Part shown: positions 11,291 through 24,575 of the stretch, piece after piece
How the letters are laid out: every line of letters starts with the position of its first letter
Numbering within the stretch: position 1 is the stretch's first letter
Made by a program: the position numbers and the translations under genes
Origin: Climacium dendroides
Lineage: Eukaryota; Streptophyta; Bryopsida; Hypnales; Climaciaceae
Direction of reading: 5' to 3'
Length of the DNA: 64,000 nucleotides
Assembly (NCBI GenBank): GCA_950106755.1
Contig: OX467090.1
Coordinates: forward strand, 12,275,489-12,339,488
Notes under the pieces: model-generated
Told to the model about the DNA's origin: nothing
Seen by the model: the letters and a program-made list of their open reading frames with translations, nothing else
The model's database searches: none

Positions 11291-13278
11291 GCATAGATAT
11301 GTAATGAACATACATGTGTACATCTTTTGTATTACCCCTAAATACCTTGAGGCACAAATTATGTTGTCCAAAATATTTCAAAGTTAAATAAAACCTAATC
11401 AAATTATTATTTGTAGTAGTTTTATTTATTTTTAATGATTTTCAAAATTTAGTATGAGCAACAAAAATCTGATTGTGATTTTTGACATTTTTAAAGAGGA
11501 TTGAAGGACTTCAAATGATTTTCAAAATTTTAAGTTATTGCACGCTAAGTCCTAAAATGAGCATGAGGGGCAGTCTTACACACACACACGAAAAATACTT
11601 GAAGAAACAAGATTGTCTGTAACTTTTTCAACACTAGTCCAAATAAAATGAGTCTAAGATTTACATGTAGAAGAAATTTTTTTGAAGAAAAATATTTTTT
11701 AAAAGCCCATTTTGTTGACTTGTGATTTTTTTGTGCTATTGGTTGAGTTCAATTTTATGCTTTCCGTGGTATAACTTTTGATGCCAAGCACCAATTGCAA
11801 TATAAATTAAATTATTGAGAAGCTCATAAAATTTTTATTTTATGAAAGATTTTCATAATATATATTTAGAAATGGAGGTCATATAAACTTGTTTGGAATC
11901 ATTTTTGTTACTTGATGGAAACTATAAGATTGTAGAGGTTAAAGAAACTTTGAGAACAATGAAGATTAATGTAGAGAATCAATTTTGAGAACACTCCTTA
12001 CAAACGTAGAGAGGAAATTTAGACAATACTTTAAATTAATTTAGAAAATTAAACCATAAATCAAATCAATACACAAGTAATATAAAAATAAATTTATTAT
12101 ATGAAGTACTTTTTATTTTTAATACAATTTAAATTTAGATTTCAAAAGGTTCAAATGGAAGGCCATTATAACACGTGGCAAGAACGGGTCACATTCTAAA
12201 AGATGCGAGATGGTTTGGCCACTTAGATGTCTATAGGTGCTTTCCATTTGAACTTGAGATTCAAAAATAATAGAACATAAAGATAAATCAAAAATCAATG
12301 GAAAGAACATTTATAAAGTATTGTTCTTGTAGATTGTTTCAAAAGGTCAAAATTTGCATGCAAGTTGAAGGTGGTGGATTGGAGAGCACTAAAAGTACAT
12401 TGGCCTAAACAAATTGATAAATATGTAAGGTAGCACGAGTATGGTGTGAGAATTATGTATTCTTGAACCTATTATTTGAAGGAAACTTTTATTTTTGAAT
12501 GCATTCTCAATTATAAAAATGGTCTATAATTGTACATTCTCAATTATAGAGATAGTTTTGTAATTGTACTTGAAGTCCAACATTAGTTAAATGTGGATCA
12601 AATGTCACATTTTCCTAATGACTCTTATTCGGTAGCCTACACTTTTGGCACCCTTGAAGTCAAAATTTCCAAAGGTGTTAACCAACTATGTTTAATTTCT
12701 ATAAAACGTGGTATATAAAGTAGAATTTTCTTTGCTTTTGTGCCTTAACCTTTTGAAGTTCAAATTATGCACACATATTAAAGATGTGTTATAAAATGTT
12801 TGACAAATAATAGAAATGGAATTCAAACATAGGAAAATGGGGGTATAAATGTACAGATTACATTTATTTGGTATGTCTTTTTTTTCAAATTTATCAATTA
12901 TGATTTGAAGGTTTTTTAAAAAATTCTCTTGAAATTTGAAATCAACAATTTTTGAAGGCCCCAAAGCAAAGCACATTCAAAATGAAGAAATCACTTATTG
13001 GCTCATATTATAATTATCAAATCATTTGGTCATGTAGTACCTTGTTTTTTCATTTTTTTACTTTAAAAATTTCACGCAACATGTAGTGAAGTAGTTGAGA
13101 GGTGCAATAATTTTTGTAACTTTTGACTACAAAAAGTATTATACAATATGTAGATTTTTTTCAATCCAAGAAACCCAAGGGACTTATAGGAAATCATTGT
13201 TTTTGAAAATAAGAATTTATTATTGATTTTCTAGATTTATAGAAGGCTTTGGATCAATCCATTTCAATTAATGAGATA
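11291..13278. other. AT-rich gene-free stretch
   Basis: No gene is supported. Long A and T runs dominate. A small two-copy duplication beginning CATTCTCAATTATA is visible at about 12,502-12,568. Short open frames are what this base composition would give by chance. Confidence 0.5.
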
Positions 13279-13597
13279 GGACAATTTTGTTAAAATGGCA
13301 AAATTCTACTACTATGGTAGTTTTTATAGTTTAAAATGGATAGTTTAAAGTGTACAAACATCATAGATGTTTGAAATCTATATCCTTTTTAAATGCCTGA
13401 AATCAACACTTGTACTAGATGTCACTTTTACAATTCAAATTGTGCAATCTGAAATCTATAGTATTCATAGATTTCTTAAATCTATAAAAGAGTAAGATTC
13501 TTGAAAACTATGTCTATCTTAGATGTCACTTTTACAATTCAGAGTGGGCGGTCTGAAAATGGCACATAGAATGCTGCTACTTTAACAAAATTCTCCA
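13279..13597. mobile_element. MITE, AATTTCGTTAAAATGG family, copy 2
   Basis: The left end ACAATTTTGTTAAAATGG and right end, reverse-complemented, GAGAATTTTGTTAAAGTAG form inverted termini related to the copy at 8.2 kb. Interior words (ATAGATTTC, GATGTCACTTTTACAATTC) are shared with that copy. The flanks no longer give a clean target duplication. Confidence 0.6.
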
Positions 13598-14826
13598 TTG
13601 AAATGAAAGTTATGAAGAGTTTTAGTTGGCAAGAAGTGATGGAATTTCTTTTGTAAAATCAATGGATGTAGAATTGATTGTTTATTTCAACTTTACAAAC
13701 CCTAAATTTTTCTAAATTTAGTATGTCAAATCATTCTCTACCTTTTTCTAATTACTATTTTTCCATGTATGAATAGGAATTTAAAAAAATTTGAATATGT
13801 ACTCCCAATTTATTTCTTCAACATATTATGAATTATGATTTAAAATTTTAATTTTAATTTTTAAATTTTCTCCTAAGAATTTTTGAGGAATTTTAAATTA
13901 TTCCAATAAAATTTTTGAAAATTTTATGAGTTGTAGTTTTCACACGAGGCTTCTCAAGCATGTGAAGCCATACTCTATTACTCTAAAAAAGCCCATTCAT
14001 TTTGCACAATTGCTTAAGGAGTAGCTTTTCGTCCACCGAGCCATCCACCTATCTATTTAGGAAGTCCAAAAGGGAAGAAAGGGATTCATTCAAAAAGCCT
14101 ACAAGAAGCCACCCAAGGATAGGCAAGGGGCAATTGCAATGGTTTAGCCTTCCTACATTTTTTAGCTGAGGGAGCTAAACAATTCAAAGTTCCTAGTGTA
14201 TATAAATGAATGACCACAAGGAAGAAACATTGGAAGAGTTTTGTAAAGAAATAAAGAAGCAAAAACATGAGAACCAAATTAACCCAGCAAGTGTTGGTAC
14301 TAACTAACTAGCAAGAGTGAACAAGGTAATTAATTAATGACCACACATAGTGGTTTTTATTTGACATAAAGCTTGTAGATCTCAACTAATTTTGATTTGT
14401 ACTAAATTGCTATTTAGTATTTAATTCTTCTATTCTTGCCTTATACAATTAATGTTCAATTGTGTTCCTCTATAGCCATAGGGATGAAACCCACAAGGAT
14501 GAGACTTTGGAAGAGTATTTAAAGAAAAAGACCCTCCATAGTTTTTTCAAATATTCAAGAGGATCAATGTTGTAGTGGTGTGGATTAGAGAAAAGAGGTC
14601 TAAAGGTTATGTAGTTATGTATTCTATAAGTTCTTGAACTGTATAATCTTGTGTCACATCTAAGGAGCTTTAATATACAACATTACAATAGCAAGAGGTT
14701 TAAACATTTAGGCCTAAGTGGTTCTTGTACAACAATTTCACCTTCCCATTATAGATGTTTAAATCCAAAAAAAAAGTTGAATTGACAAGTTTTTAATATT
14801 GTTAATGTTAATGCAATAAACTACAT

Positions 14827-14860
14827 CTTTTGAGTACATTGTGACAAATGTACTCAAAAG
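14827..14860. repeat. perfect 14-bp inverted repeat
   Basis: CTTTTGAGTACATT is separated by a 6-base loop (GTGACA) from its exact reverse complement. It would form a strong hairpin in RNA or cruciform DNA. It is isolated in AT-rich DNA and no gene is adjacent. Confidence 0.8.
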
Positions 14861-15042
14861 ATTCAATTTACAATGAGCTAAAAAAAAAATTAAATCAAAT
14901 TTTTTCCATCTCCCCGAATTGAAAAAAATTTGAATTCAATTTTTAAATTTAATTTAAACAATTTAAATTGAATTGAATTTTTTTGGTACCCCCCATCCCA
15001 CCCCTTTGTAATTTTCAAGTGGAAATGGGGGGGCATTTGATA

Positions 15043-15187
15043 TGGGATGTATCTTGTATCCGTATCTATACCTTGTATCCCATACCCATATTATATCTAT
15101 ATTTATATCGTATCCATATTGTATTTGTATTCATATTGTATCCATATCAAATCATACCATATCTATACCGTACCATATCCGTATCAA
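15043..15187. repeat. degenerate TATCC/TATTGTATCC minisatellite
   Basis: About 145 bp made almost wholly of variants of TATC-, TATCC-, CCATAT- and TTGTATCC-type words. The plus strand is pyrimidine-rich. The register is irregular, as in an old slippage array. It does not match a plant telomere repeat. Confidence 0.7.
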
Positions 15188-18100
15188 GATCCTAAGGCTC
15201 TTGTTTTTCTTCAATGGGATGCTCCATCGGCGGTTGGAAGAAGAGTCTTTTTATTTTTTTTAATCCGATCAATGGCTCAGGTTTCTCGGAAGTGGGGAAG
15301 GGACAACTAATACAATAGAGTACATTTTTTTGATACATTGTTATAATTATAATGAATAGAGCTTTGAACAAGTTTGGCAAGCAAGGTAAAATTAGAACAA
15401 AGCCAACATTATAGCAAAGTTGTTTGGAATTCCCTAAGAAAAAGAAGTAGATTCAATATTTTCCCCTAATGGTTTTTGCCAATTCTTAGATTCCGGGTCT
15501 TCTAATGTCATTATGGACACATAGAGACTAAGGATCTTCCAAGAAGTCCTATACATAAGACAATTATTGAGGGCTTTTTGTATAGGGATTTTCATAAATT
15601 TACTTCAAATTCTTCGTGTGCAATCCAAATTGATAGACTTTTCAATACATTGACACATCTTATATTTCAATGATGTCTTTACCTAATATTTTGGTAGATT
15701 TTACAAGATGCAATTGTCTCATATTGATTGGCAAGGGTTAGTACCATGAAGTTGGACACATAACCTTTGTAAGTTGTCAATTTGCAAGGCAATGAATTCT
15801 ATTCACAAAAATCTTTACATTTCTAGAATTTTATATTTTAAAAATCTAAGGTATTTTATAACATATGAACTTGTAAAATATTTAAACAAATGAAATCTAC
15901 ATATTACTAACATTTTGAACTCTTGCAACCTAAAAAAAGGCCTAGATCAAAAGTTCAAAATCTAATAATAAGTTACATTTGAGCCTTCAAAACCCACAAA
16001 TTGTAATGATTGTGTGTACTAAAATCTATAGTTAATAAATTAATTTACATTTTAGAGGCATAAATGTACATTCTATAATATTGAATTTTATAAATTGAAT
16101 TGATTTGGAGGTTGGGACATCTTCAAATAATATTGAAAAATGTACAAATTCCCCCTTAATAAAATTTTGTAGCTTACCTTTCCCTATAGCAAACACATCC
16201 TCTATGTTTTGTTGAAAGTACTCATTGTAGGAGAAGATTTTCAATACAATTCCAGTAAGGAAATCAAAATATCTTCCTTGTGCATTAGAAGAGCTAATAA
16301 TGCTTGATTTGTTTACTTTTACCTCCCTCAAATGAATGTTTATGCTGCTTGCAAAAAGCAATTTGAATATCATAAGAGATAAATCTAGATGTACAATCTA
16401 TGAAGCATAGGATTTATTTAAATCATAGATTGTCTATGTGCTTTCCAAGTCTAAGTACAGTAATTAATGTAATTAGTATCCAAAATTGAAGGTCTAGCAT
16501 CTAATATTGTGCTTGTACATCCAAAATCTTGCTTATAAATTAGTTGTATCAAGTGAAGAAGCAAGATATATAAGTAACAATAAAGGGGGTTCTCCTTCCA
16601 TTGGATGATTTCTTCAAAATCATGCACCATCTTAAGGTTGGCATATAATGTAATTTTTTAAAGGAACCATCTTCATTCATACTAATTCAAATTTTGGTTT
16701 TCATAGAATTTTTTTTCAACATGTTGCATCATCTTTATGAATAAATGATGTCATTAACCCCTTTAGTCCCAAGGCCACTTTTCCATCAAAAAAACACTCA
16801 AAACTGCCATTTCGTAGCAAAGAGCAAAAAAATTTAAAAATATAGATTTTCTTATATTGAATCATGGGATCTTGTACTAAACTAGTATAAGAATGTGTGG
16901 AAGAAAATTCACAAACTTTGACCATGTAGGTTGCACCGTATTTGTGTTTAATTGAAAGAAACAAGTTTTTTTGCACCTTCTTTTGAAACTACATTTTTTA
17001 GCTTTGAACCTTCATAACTTAGAATCTTTTCTCCATTGATTTTAAATTTTAAATTTTATATGACAAACAGTGGAGTTGAGAGTCTAGGGAAAAAATTCAA
17101 AAAATAAACACTTAGTTTTCACTCATTAAAAATTTGTTAAGTTGAAGGAAGATCTAATTAAAATTGTTTGTAGCTTTGAGATGAAATTGAAACACATTAA
17201 TCTCAAAAATGAGATTGTTCTAGCAAGAAATCTTAATCTTATTAAAAATTTTCTCTATTGTGAAAATTAAAGTCAGAAATGAATCTTATAAGGGTTTTTT
17301 TTCAAGAAAATGTTGTGATTGCCAAAAAAACTAGATTGTCTATAACTTTCACATAACAATCCAAATGAAACAAATCAAAGATTTTCATTTATATAAAAAT
17401 ATAATATATACAAAATAAAATTTCAAAATTTTTTACTTTAATTTTTTTTAAAGTTTCTTTTTCTATCTGCCAAACATGAAAAAGGAGTTTTGGTTTGCTT
17501 CTGAGCTATTGTTGAAATAAACACAATATTTTTGAAAAGCTAATTTTTTTTTCTATCTTCACAAAAACATTTCAAAAAATCACAACAAATATTGAAACCA
17601 TAGGAGCCTATCCAAAATCCATTTTGTCCCCCAAGGGGATAATGGGACTTTAGGAGTTAATGTCAATATGGTTACAATAGATTTTGGTAGGTTTAAGAGA
17701 CAATTGGGACAAGCGTTTGATTATTTATTGAAGCCTTTATGTAGATTTCAAAATTAATAGAGATTTTAGATTCAAGAATAGCAAAGATGGTAAAATAGTT
17801 CCATTTTCCTTTTCCAAAGATATATTGCTATATGAATTTAGTGAGGTCATCTGTACACTACTTGCTAAAAATTTCAACCAAATTTATGAACAAATTCCAA
17901 ATGTATGAACAAATTTTTTCCTAAGCTCTCATTTGAAAATCATTTTTGTTGATTTGTCATACTTTGAGGTTTAGGGAATTTTCATACGTTAGGAATCCTT
18001 GAATTTAATATTTTAGAACTAAAATTTTCATAGTATTTACATAGTAGGAAGGCATATATGTACCACAAGAAATCTAAAAGTATATTATGTTATACCCTCT

Positions 18101-18596
18101 CTAAGGGTCATGAGTGCAATCACCACTTCTATTGCTATAAGTTTTTATTTAAGTCAACATTGGTGATGGTCCTAAGATCATTATTTTGGAGAAATTTCAT
18201 CATCATCAATTTTTTCCAAATTTCCAATGTTTAGTTATTTAAAAAAAATCCTATTTTATATAAATTAAATATTAAAATATCTATTTTTATGAGAATTTAC
18301 ACTTCTCTAGTTTTCCTATTTAAAGATTTTTTCTAGCTTTCCCTTCCTAAGGTACCTTCTTTATTAGGGGATATACATTGAATTTATTTTTCATGTTTAA
18401 AAAAATGTAATATTAAAGTACTTCAATTAAAAATCATGAATATTGTGCAAGCACTATAAAAACATAGGGTTGTTTCTTGCAAGAATCCTCCTATAAATAT
18501 TAAGACTTCAAGATATATTTCTAAAGCTACAAATTATTAAGAAGATTTTGAACAATAATGACAAACATTCAAGTGTAACACAAAATATTTGCAAAA

Positions 18597-19470
18597 ATAC
18601 TTTCTTATAAAGATTCCTTACCAAACCATAAATATAGGTTTGGAGATAGTGCTTAAATATTAGAACATTGAATTATTTACAATAAATCTTTGAATTGCAA
18701 TAATCAAACCCTATACTAGTACACAATAAATACATTTATGCTAAATTTGAATTCATGATTATAGTATAAACACTAATGAATTGTACTCCATTCATGAAAT
18801 CAATAGACGCAAGTCACTTCTTGTTAAACAATATTCAAAGTATACAAAGTAGAAGACTAGACTTCATTTTTGATAACAAAAAAGTAACCAAATTTTTCTT
18901 AAATTGACTTTGAATTTTCATTCTAAGCACAAATTTTGTCATGAATATAATTTTGTAAAGCTATAGCATTTTTTTGTCATTTAAGAAATCTCCAAATTTC
19001 TAAATTGGCTTAGAAACTTCATATCTCTAATTGGTTAAAGAAAGATCATTTTTATGGCTAAGAATAAGATCAAGATAAAGGAACAAAAGTTGCCAAAAGG
19101 CACTACCTAATGATCCATGGATTTGCCATTTTCATATGTAGAGAAGTCAAAAAAGATTACTAGGAAAAATATCCATTGCCTTTCATTGAAATTAGGTTCA
19201 AGCAATTCTGTAAGCCCTAAAAGTGTTATGATCTACCTTAGAAGTGAAAGAAAATGACAAAAATTCTATATGGTGGTATGGCATTAATTGATTACTTAAC
19301 CAATAGTTATTACTTCCATTTCCAACCAAGTACTATCTTCTTAAAAACACAAGTCAATAAGCACAGTTCAATGAACTTCTTTAATAAAACCATGAACCTA
19401 TTAAAAAAAGAAGTTCCTCACTACAAAATAGAAGAATGTAAACATTGTTATACATGTAGTGCATGTGTAA
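18597..19470 (+). repeat. duplicon copy B, left part
   Basis: Matches about 580-1,730 of duplicon A with many small differences, for example the shared words CAATAGA-GCAAGTCACTTCTTGTT and CCTTTCATTGAAATTAG. It lacks the MITE found in A at 743-1,079. Homology stops near 19,470-19,500, where the nested transposon block begins, and resumes at about 44,100. Confidence 0.75.
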
Positions 19471-19502
19471 GTATTTTTACCGCTCAAAACATGGCAAAAT
19501 GA

Positions 19503-21022
19503 CACAAAATATTATCCCAGGGTATTCCAGGTGTTGTCTCAAGTTTAGTTTTCCGGAAGATGACCAAGTTTTCTAAAATTTAACCATTCAGAGGATGGTC
19601 CGTCTAGTAACGACTTTCTGGAACTCCTTCCTTTTTCAAAATCTAATCCGGTTTCTAGACACTCAACTCAATGGTTTTTGATACCCCTGTTTTATCCATA
19701 GGGGCTCTGCATTTGCTTTGACCGAGGGGTAGAAGACTTCACCACTCTCAATTTCCACATTCGAACTTCTACTTCCCAATCAACAAGATAAAAACTTAAA
19801 CGAAACCAGTTGAGCAAAGGGGGTGGCACCTTCACAACTCCCGGTTGGCCACTTGGAAAATAGGTCACATAGGGCCCCGTTAAATCCACCTTACTACAAC
19901 GATGGATCTAGATCTTTCTAGAACTAGGATGAGGTTCACTGTCTAGTCTTCATCTACATTCTAAGGTTGGTAGACCTTCTGGTGGGTGGATATCTTTCTT
20001 TGGCGGTTGCTAATCTTCGAACGGAACCGTCTTCCGGATTCTGGACTCGCATCTAGGCCACTACCAGACCTCCATTAGATCACTGTCCTGGCAAATTAAA
20101 GGCACCGCGTGTAGCTTCTTATTCATAAAATTGAACTCCTCTACAAAACACTCATATGTACGATTTAATCCAATTACCAACAGATCCGAATTCCTCCTTG
20201 TACACTTGCATTCACATACCAACACTCAAATAATCATAAACACGATACGCAGAAAAATGATTCGCTAGATGTTCTTGAGAGAGCACGGAAATCCGGTTTT
20301 TAGGTTTAGAAGGGAAATAAGGGGATTAGAACTCCTTATTCCCTATTTTTTTTCGTTTTTCTTTAGAAAAATAGACCGTAAGTAGTTAGGAACAGAATAC
20401 CGGAATAGGTTTACTCTAGAATAGATAATAGTGTTAACAAAAGTAACCAGAAACCGGAAATTGAAAACCCGGAAACATGATAGTTAGGTCAAGAGTAGGG
20501 CAGAGTGAGTTTTATCAGAAATCGGAAAATGGAAGAAAATAGAGGACCGGAAACCGGAAACGGATAGCAGGCAATCCGGGCATAACGGGTGCCTACGTAG
20601 CTCTAGACCGCACTCGAGAGCAGGTCTATTTTTCGGGAAACGGTCACCTGTAACGGTCCCGTGTGAATGAAGTTAGCCCTAGAAAGTTAAAATAGAAGGG
20701 GCAAGTGGCTAAGACCTCCTTTTACTTGAAAGCTGCTTTAAGAAGAGGTTTGTAAAGTGCATCCGCGGTGTCTTCATAGGTTAGCCGAAGGAGGAGTTAC
20801 GGGCGCATCCCTTCTAGTTTACGGTCCAGATTAGGGGAAGACAAGTCTCAAGAGGAGAGCACTCTTACAAGTTCACAAATGAGCGTTAAAATTAGAAGTG
20901 TTCTGTTGGAGCGACTCTTGAGGAGGATCTCTGAGTGGAGTGAGAAGATTAGAGCGCTAGTAATTTTGAAACCTCAAAGAGTGATTCCGGTCACTGATAA
21001 GTTTTAAAGAAAGTAGTTCACG
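19503..21022. mobile_element. 5' non-coding part of the left 'IDWG' element
   Basis: Sequence between the duplicon B break and the element ORF. It has many CCGGAAA/ACCGGA words, unlike the surrounding AT-rich DNA, and matches that of the element's 3' part. A minus-strand frame at 19,692-19,889 is open but unrecognised. I looked for a direct copy of this region after the ORF, as an LTR would require, and did not see one by eye. Confidence 0.45.
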
Positions 21023-21958
21023 ATGGTGAGAGAGGAGGTAGTAGTGTCTTTACGCATGGTGAAGTCGGTAGTACCGGCTGATCTAAAAGAGAAGGCGGAG
21101 CTAGAAGAGGACTTCTGGCAGATGGGATGTGAAGGCTTTCTAGCCCAGCCGTGGAACTTGAAGGATGAGGATATTGTGAGGGAGGTAATCGGTGCACCAT
21201 TGAAGAAATGGAAGGGGACGTCGAGGGGCCGACCCGAGGACTGGACTCCAGCACTATGGCGAGAAACATACGATTTCAAGAAGACGGACAAAGGACCGGC
21301 TTCGCGGACGGACCATTTCTTTGTTGGTAAGTTCCAAAATCCTCCCACGAAGAAGGATGGCTTCCCTGTAGCGAAATTTATAAATGTTAGGGAAAAGCGG
21401 TTGATGAAGTATCTTGCAGCTATCTTCAATCCAGAGTGGCCGAATAGGATTACAGTCACCCTAGCAAACATCATTTTGGGTGCACTGTCGGGTGACCGGA
21501 AAATAGATTGGGGAGTAGTGGTGAGGGCTCAAACAAAGAGGTTGGTAGGGAGCATAGGGAAGTTTAAACCTTCCTCTATAACCCCTTTCCACTATCACTT
21601 GTACCAAGCTCATGGTTGGCTTACGAATAGAGAACTAGATTCATACAATACAGCCAAAGCCATGTCGGAATTTAAAATAGAAGATCCGGATGAGGAAGCC
21701 GGGCAGGAAGAGGAAGATTCAGAGGCCGAGATAGGTGGAGATGCTCCATAGGTCGAGGAAACTACGTTACAGTGGAGGAGGCAGGATCGAAAAGACAAAG
21801 GCCCGGAAATAGGAGAGGGAAGTAAGGGTGTCGATCCGGTCTGGAACCAAGATCCCTTGGGTTGAATTGTGAAGGAACTCAGGGCCTGTTTACACCAAAA
21901 ATGTTGGGCTCCAACCCATGAACACTAGTGGTACCTTGTTCTTTGGATGAGACCATTG

Positions 21959-22009
21959 TAAGTGAGGTATCATCCTAAGTGAGGTACCATCCTAAGTGAG
22001 GTACCATCC
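21959..22009. repeat. 17-bp tandem repeat near the Harbinger left end
   Basis: TAAGTGAGGTACCATCC is repeated three times (the first copy has one change). It lies about 80 bp inside the terminal repeat, where such elements often have transposase-binding repeats. That role is inferred only. Confidence 0.85.
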
Positions 22010-22249
22010 TTGAAACAAGGGATTTATGAGTAGGTAGTGGTCCAAGCATTTGGTGTAAACCCAGAGACTTGAGTCATGGCCCATTGTGCACTTGGGCTGA
22101 TTTTTTTAAGTAGAATTATCCATAGAACCCTTTTTTGGATTTACCCCATAGTCATAGAACTTGACATGGTCAATACTGGCCTACATATTCATGTGCTGTT
22201 TTGCTCTATCTCTCTCAGATTTTGGCCGTTTTTGATGATTTTTGGCATC

Positions 22250-23649
22250 ATGGATAGAAGAAATCGAGCTCTAGTGGTATTAGCTATGTACTGGTGCTTT
22301 TACATGTTGATCCAACATGTTTTGAGCATGCAGGCCTTGATTTTGGGCTTTGAATTGCAGAATTCAGCATTGGTTGTGACTTTGTGTGGCCTGTAGAATA
22401 GAAAGGAGAGAGCTTTGTGGAGCATTGATAGGCATGAGGGATTTTGTGACATGCATTTGATGGGTTCCTATACAGAGCTGATGTTCAAGGAAAGAACTAG
22501 AGTTTCACATGCTACTTTTCAATACCTTTGTGAGGAATTGGATCCCTTTCTGAGGAAACAAGATACGAATTACAGAAAGTGTATCACAGTGGAGAGAAGA
22601 GTGGCAATGTCATTGATGAGGCTTGGGAGTGGAAATGGTTTGCAAATTGTAGGTGACTTGCTTGGAGTAGCAAAAAGTACTATTTTACTCATAGTAAGGG
22701 ATTTTTGTAGAATGGTGAGATTACATCTTCAAAAGAAATTTGTGATGTTTCCCAGTGAATATAAATTTCGAGAATTAGCAAAGGACTTTGAAGCATTACA
22801 TGGCATTCCTTATGTAGTGGGAGCTATAGATGGATCTCATATACCAATTCTAGCACCAGTAAATGGGGGTGAAGATTATTATTGTCGAAATCTTTTCATT
22901 CAGCATTATTGCAAGGCATAGTTGATACAAAATGCATTTTTGGGGACTATGAATTTGGATGGGCTGGGAGCATGCACGATTGTACAATTTTTAAGCTTAC
23001 AAAAATAGGTAGAAAATGCATTGACGGAAAATTACTACCTTATAAGCTGATTGGAGATGCCGCTTATCCTGTAAGGCCATGGATGTATTGTCTTTTTAAA
23101 GGAGGGGTAGATGTTTCTCTTCCACCATATAAAGCACATTGGAACTTCATTCAAAGTTCTACTCGAATGTGTGTTGAGCGAGCTTTTGGAATTCTCAAGT
23201 GTAGATGGAGGATCATTATGAAGCGTATGGAATGTCCCCTGAAATTTGTGCCAGATGTGGTTGCTACTTGTATTATTTTACACAACATTTGCATTCGTTC
23301 ATCAGATGTTTTCGATCGGGACTGGATCAAAGTTGCTGAAGAAGATTTGGAAAGAAGAGTAATTGAAGGACATGTAGTTGTTGGACAAGAATTGCGAGGG
23401 GAAAGGATTGCAATTGCTGAAGTGAGAAGAAGGATAGGAATTGGAAGAGAAGAACCGATTACAATTGCAGAGGAGGATTATGGAGAAGTTGAGAAGCTTT
23501 TTTTGATCAAAGAAGATGAAGAAGATTCGAATTTACTCCGAAAAGCAACTGATACATATGTGTCCATAGCCAAAGCGTTGTGGAAATATCACTTGCAAAA
23601 AAATTCTACAATTGCTTTTGATGATACGGATAGTGATATGAGTATGTAA
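22250..23649 (+). pseudogene. PIF/Harbinger DDE transposase (one stop, one frameshift)
   Basis: Catalyses cut-and-paste transposition of the element. From ATG at 22,250 the frame encodes an N-terminal helical region and then the nuclease domain: GIPYVVGAIDGSH (first Asp), FGWAGSMHDCTIF (second Asp region), IGDAAYP, and CVERAFGILKCRWRI (catalytic Glu). Together these match the DDE_Tnp_4 family. Two lesions are seen. A TAG codon at 22,394-22,396 interrupts the frame after LCGL. A one-base loss in the A run at about 22,891 shifts the frame between YYCR and SFHSALLQG. The C-terminal part (22,882-23,649) is open. Length without lesions would be about 465 residues, usual for the family. Confidence 0.85.
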
Positions 23650-24156
23650 CAGTCCTAGAATTTCTGTACTAAGGCTGCCATGTGAGCTTCCATCATACTA
23701 AGCAAATTAGAAGTGGATTTGAAGCTCTCAATCATGTCTGTACTATTTTTCACTACAGATTCTAAAAATCCTTCTAGTCTATCTGCCTTGCTTTTTTTCT
23801 CACTTGTTTGACTAGATTTCTCAAGAGTAGGCAAATCTTGAACACTCTCCTGAGCACTTGTTGGAATTTGGTTACTCACACTTGCTCTTGTTTCATTCCA
23901 CAAGTCCATTTGTTCAAACCATTTAGAATGCTCATCGCGGTCATTGCCTGAAATTTCATCAAGTCGCTTATCATTTCTGTATTGGGTGAGAATATCTCCA
24001 TATTTTTTCTTGCACGCTATAGCAGTTCGAGAACATCCTCGGATTGATGCAGCCATACGAGCTTCCACCTTCAACCATGCATTTTGACCTTCAAAATTTT
24101 CATTCACCACATTATTAGAATGATTAGTAAATATATTATGTACATCAAAGACATTA

Positions 24157-24327
24157 GAGAAGTGTAAAAACATAAAAATAACAATGTAAAGGCCTCATAG
24201 TGGCAATAGACCAAAAATTCCAGCACATACAACCATGCCTGGAGAAGTGTACAAACATGAAAATAACAATGTAAAGGCCTCATAATGGCAATGGAAAGAA
24301 AATTCCAGCACATACAAGCACACTTGG
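24157..24327. repeat. 85-bp tandem duplication in a Harbinger intron
   Basis: Two head-to-tail copies start GAGAAGTGTA and include AACAATGTAAAGGCCTCATA and CCAGCACATACAA. They differ at about ten positions. It lies 3' in the intron of the minus-strand accessory gene, close to its acceptor. Confidence 0.85.
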
Positions 24328-24371
24328 AGAAGTCAATAAGAATGGAATTGATGGCTAACTATTACATTGGA

Positions 24372-24575
24372 TTGTGGAATGGTTGTTGACTTATGTGGAT
24401 AGAGTTAAGGAGCCCTCTTATATCCAAGAGGTCCTTGGATCAAACCTGGCTGGTGGCATGCTTTTGGCCAAGCCATGGCTACCCCAAAGAATTCATGGGG
24501 GGGAAAGGGGGGGCCTCATATTGGGCCCAATTTGCCCTTTTCAGCCCGTGAGACAAAGGCAAAGGCACCAAAAGG
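24372..24575 (+). mobile_element. possible tRNA-derived SINE in the Harbinger intron
   Basis: GTGGATAGAGTTAAGGAG resembles an RNA polymerase III A box. About 40 bp on, GGATCAAACCTGG resembles a B box, within a tRNA-like arm pattern (CCAAGAGG...TCAAACCTGGC). A G-run and GGGCC-rich body follow. The composition differs from both flanks. No clear poly-A tail or target duplication was found. Confidence 0.45.

Larger units (their letters stand above)
13598..18596. other. AT-rich gene-free stretch
   Basis: About 5 kb with no supported gene. Open frames such as 16,032-16,373 and 16,716-16,976 on the minus strand have low-complexity composition and no domain. It holds the palindrome at 14,827 and the pyrimidine-rich minisatellite at 15,043. 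Confidence 0.5.
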
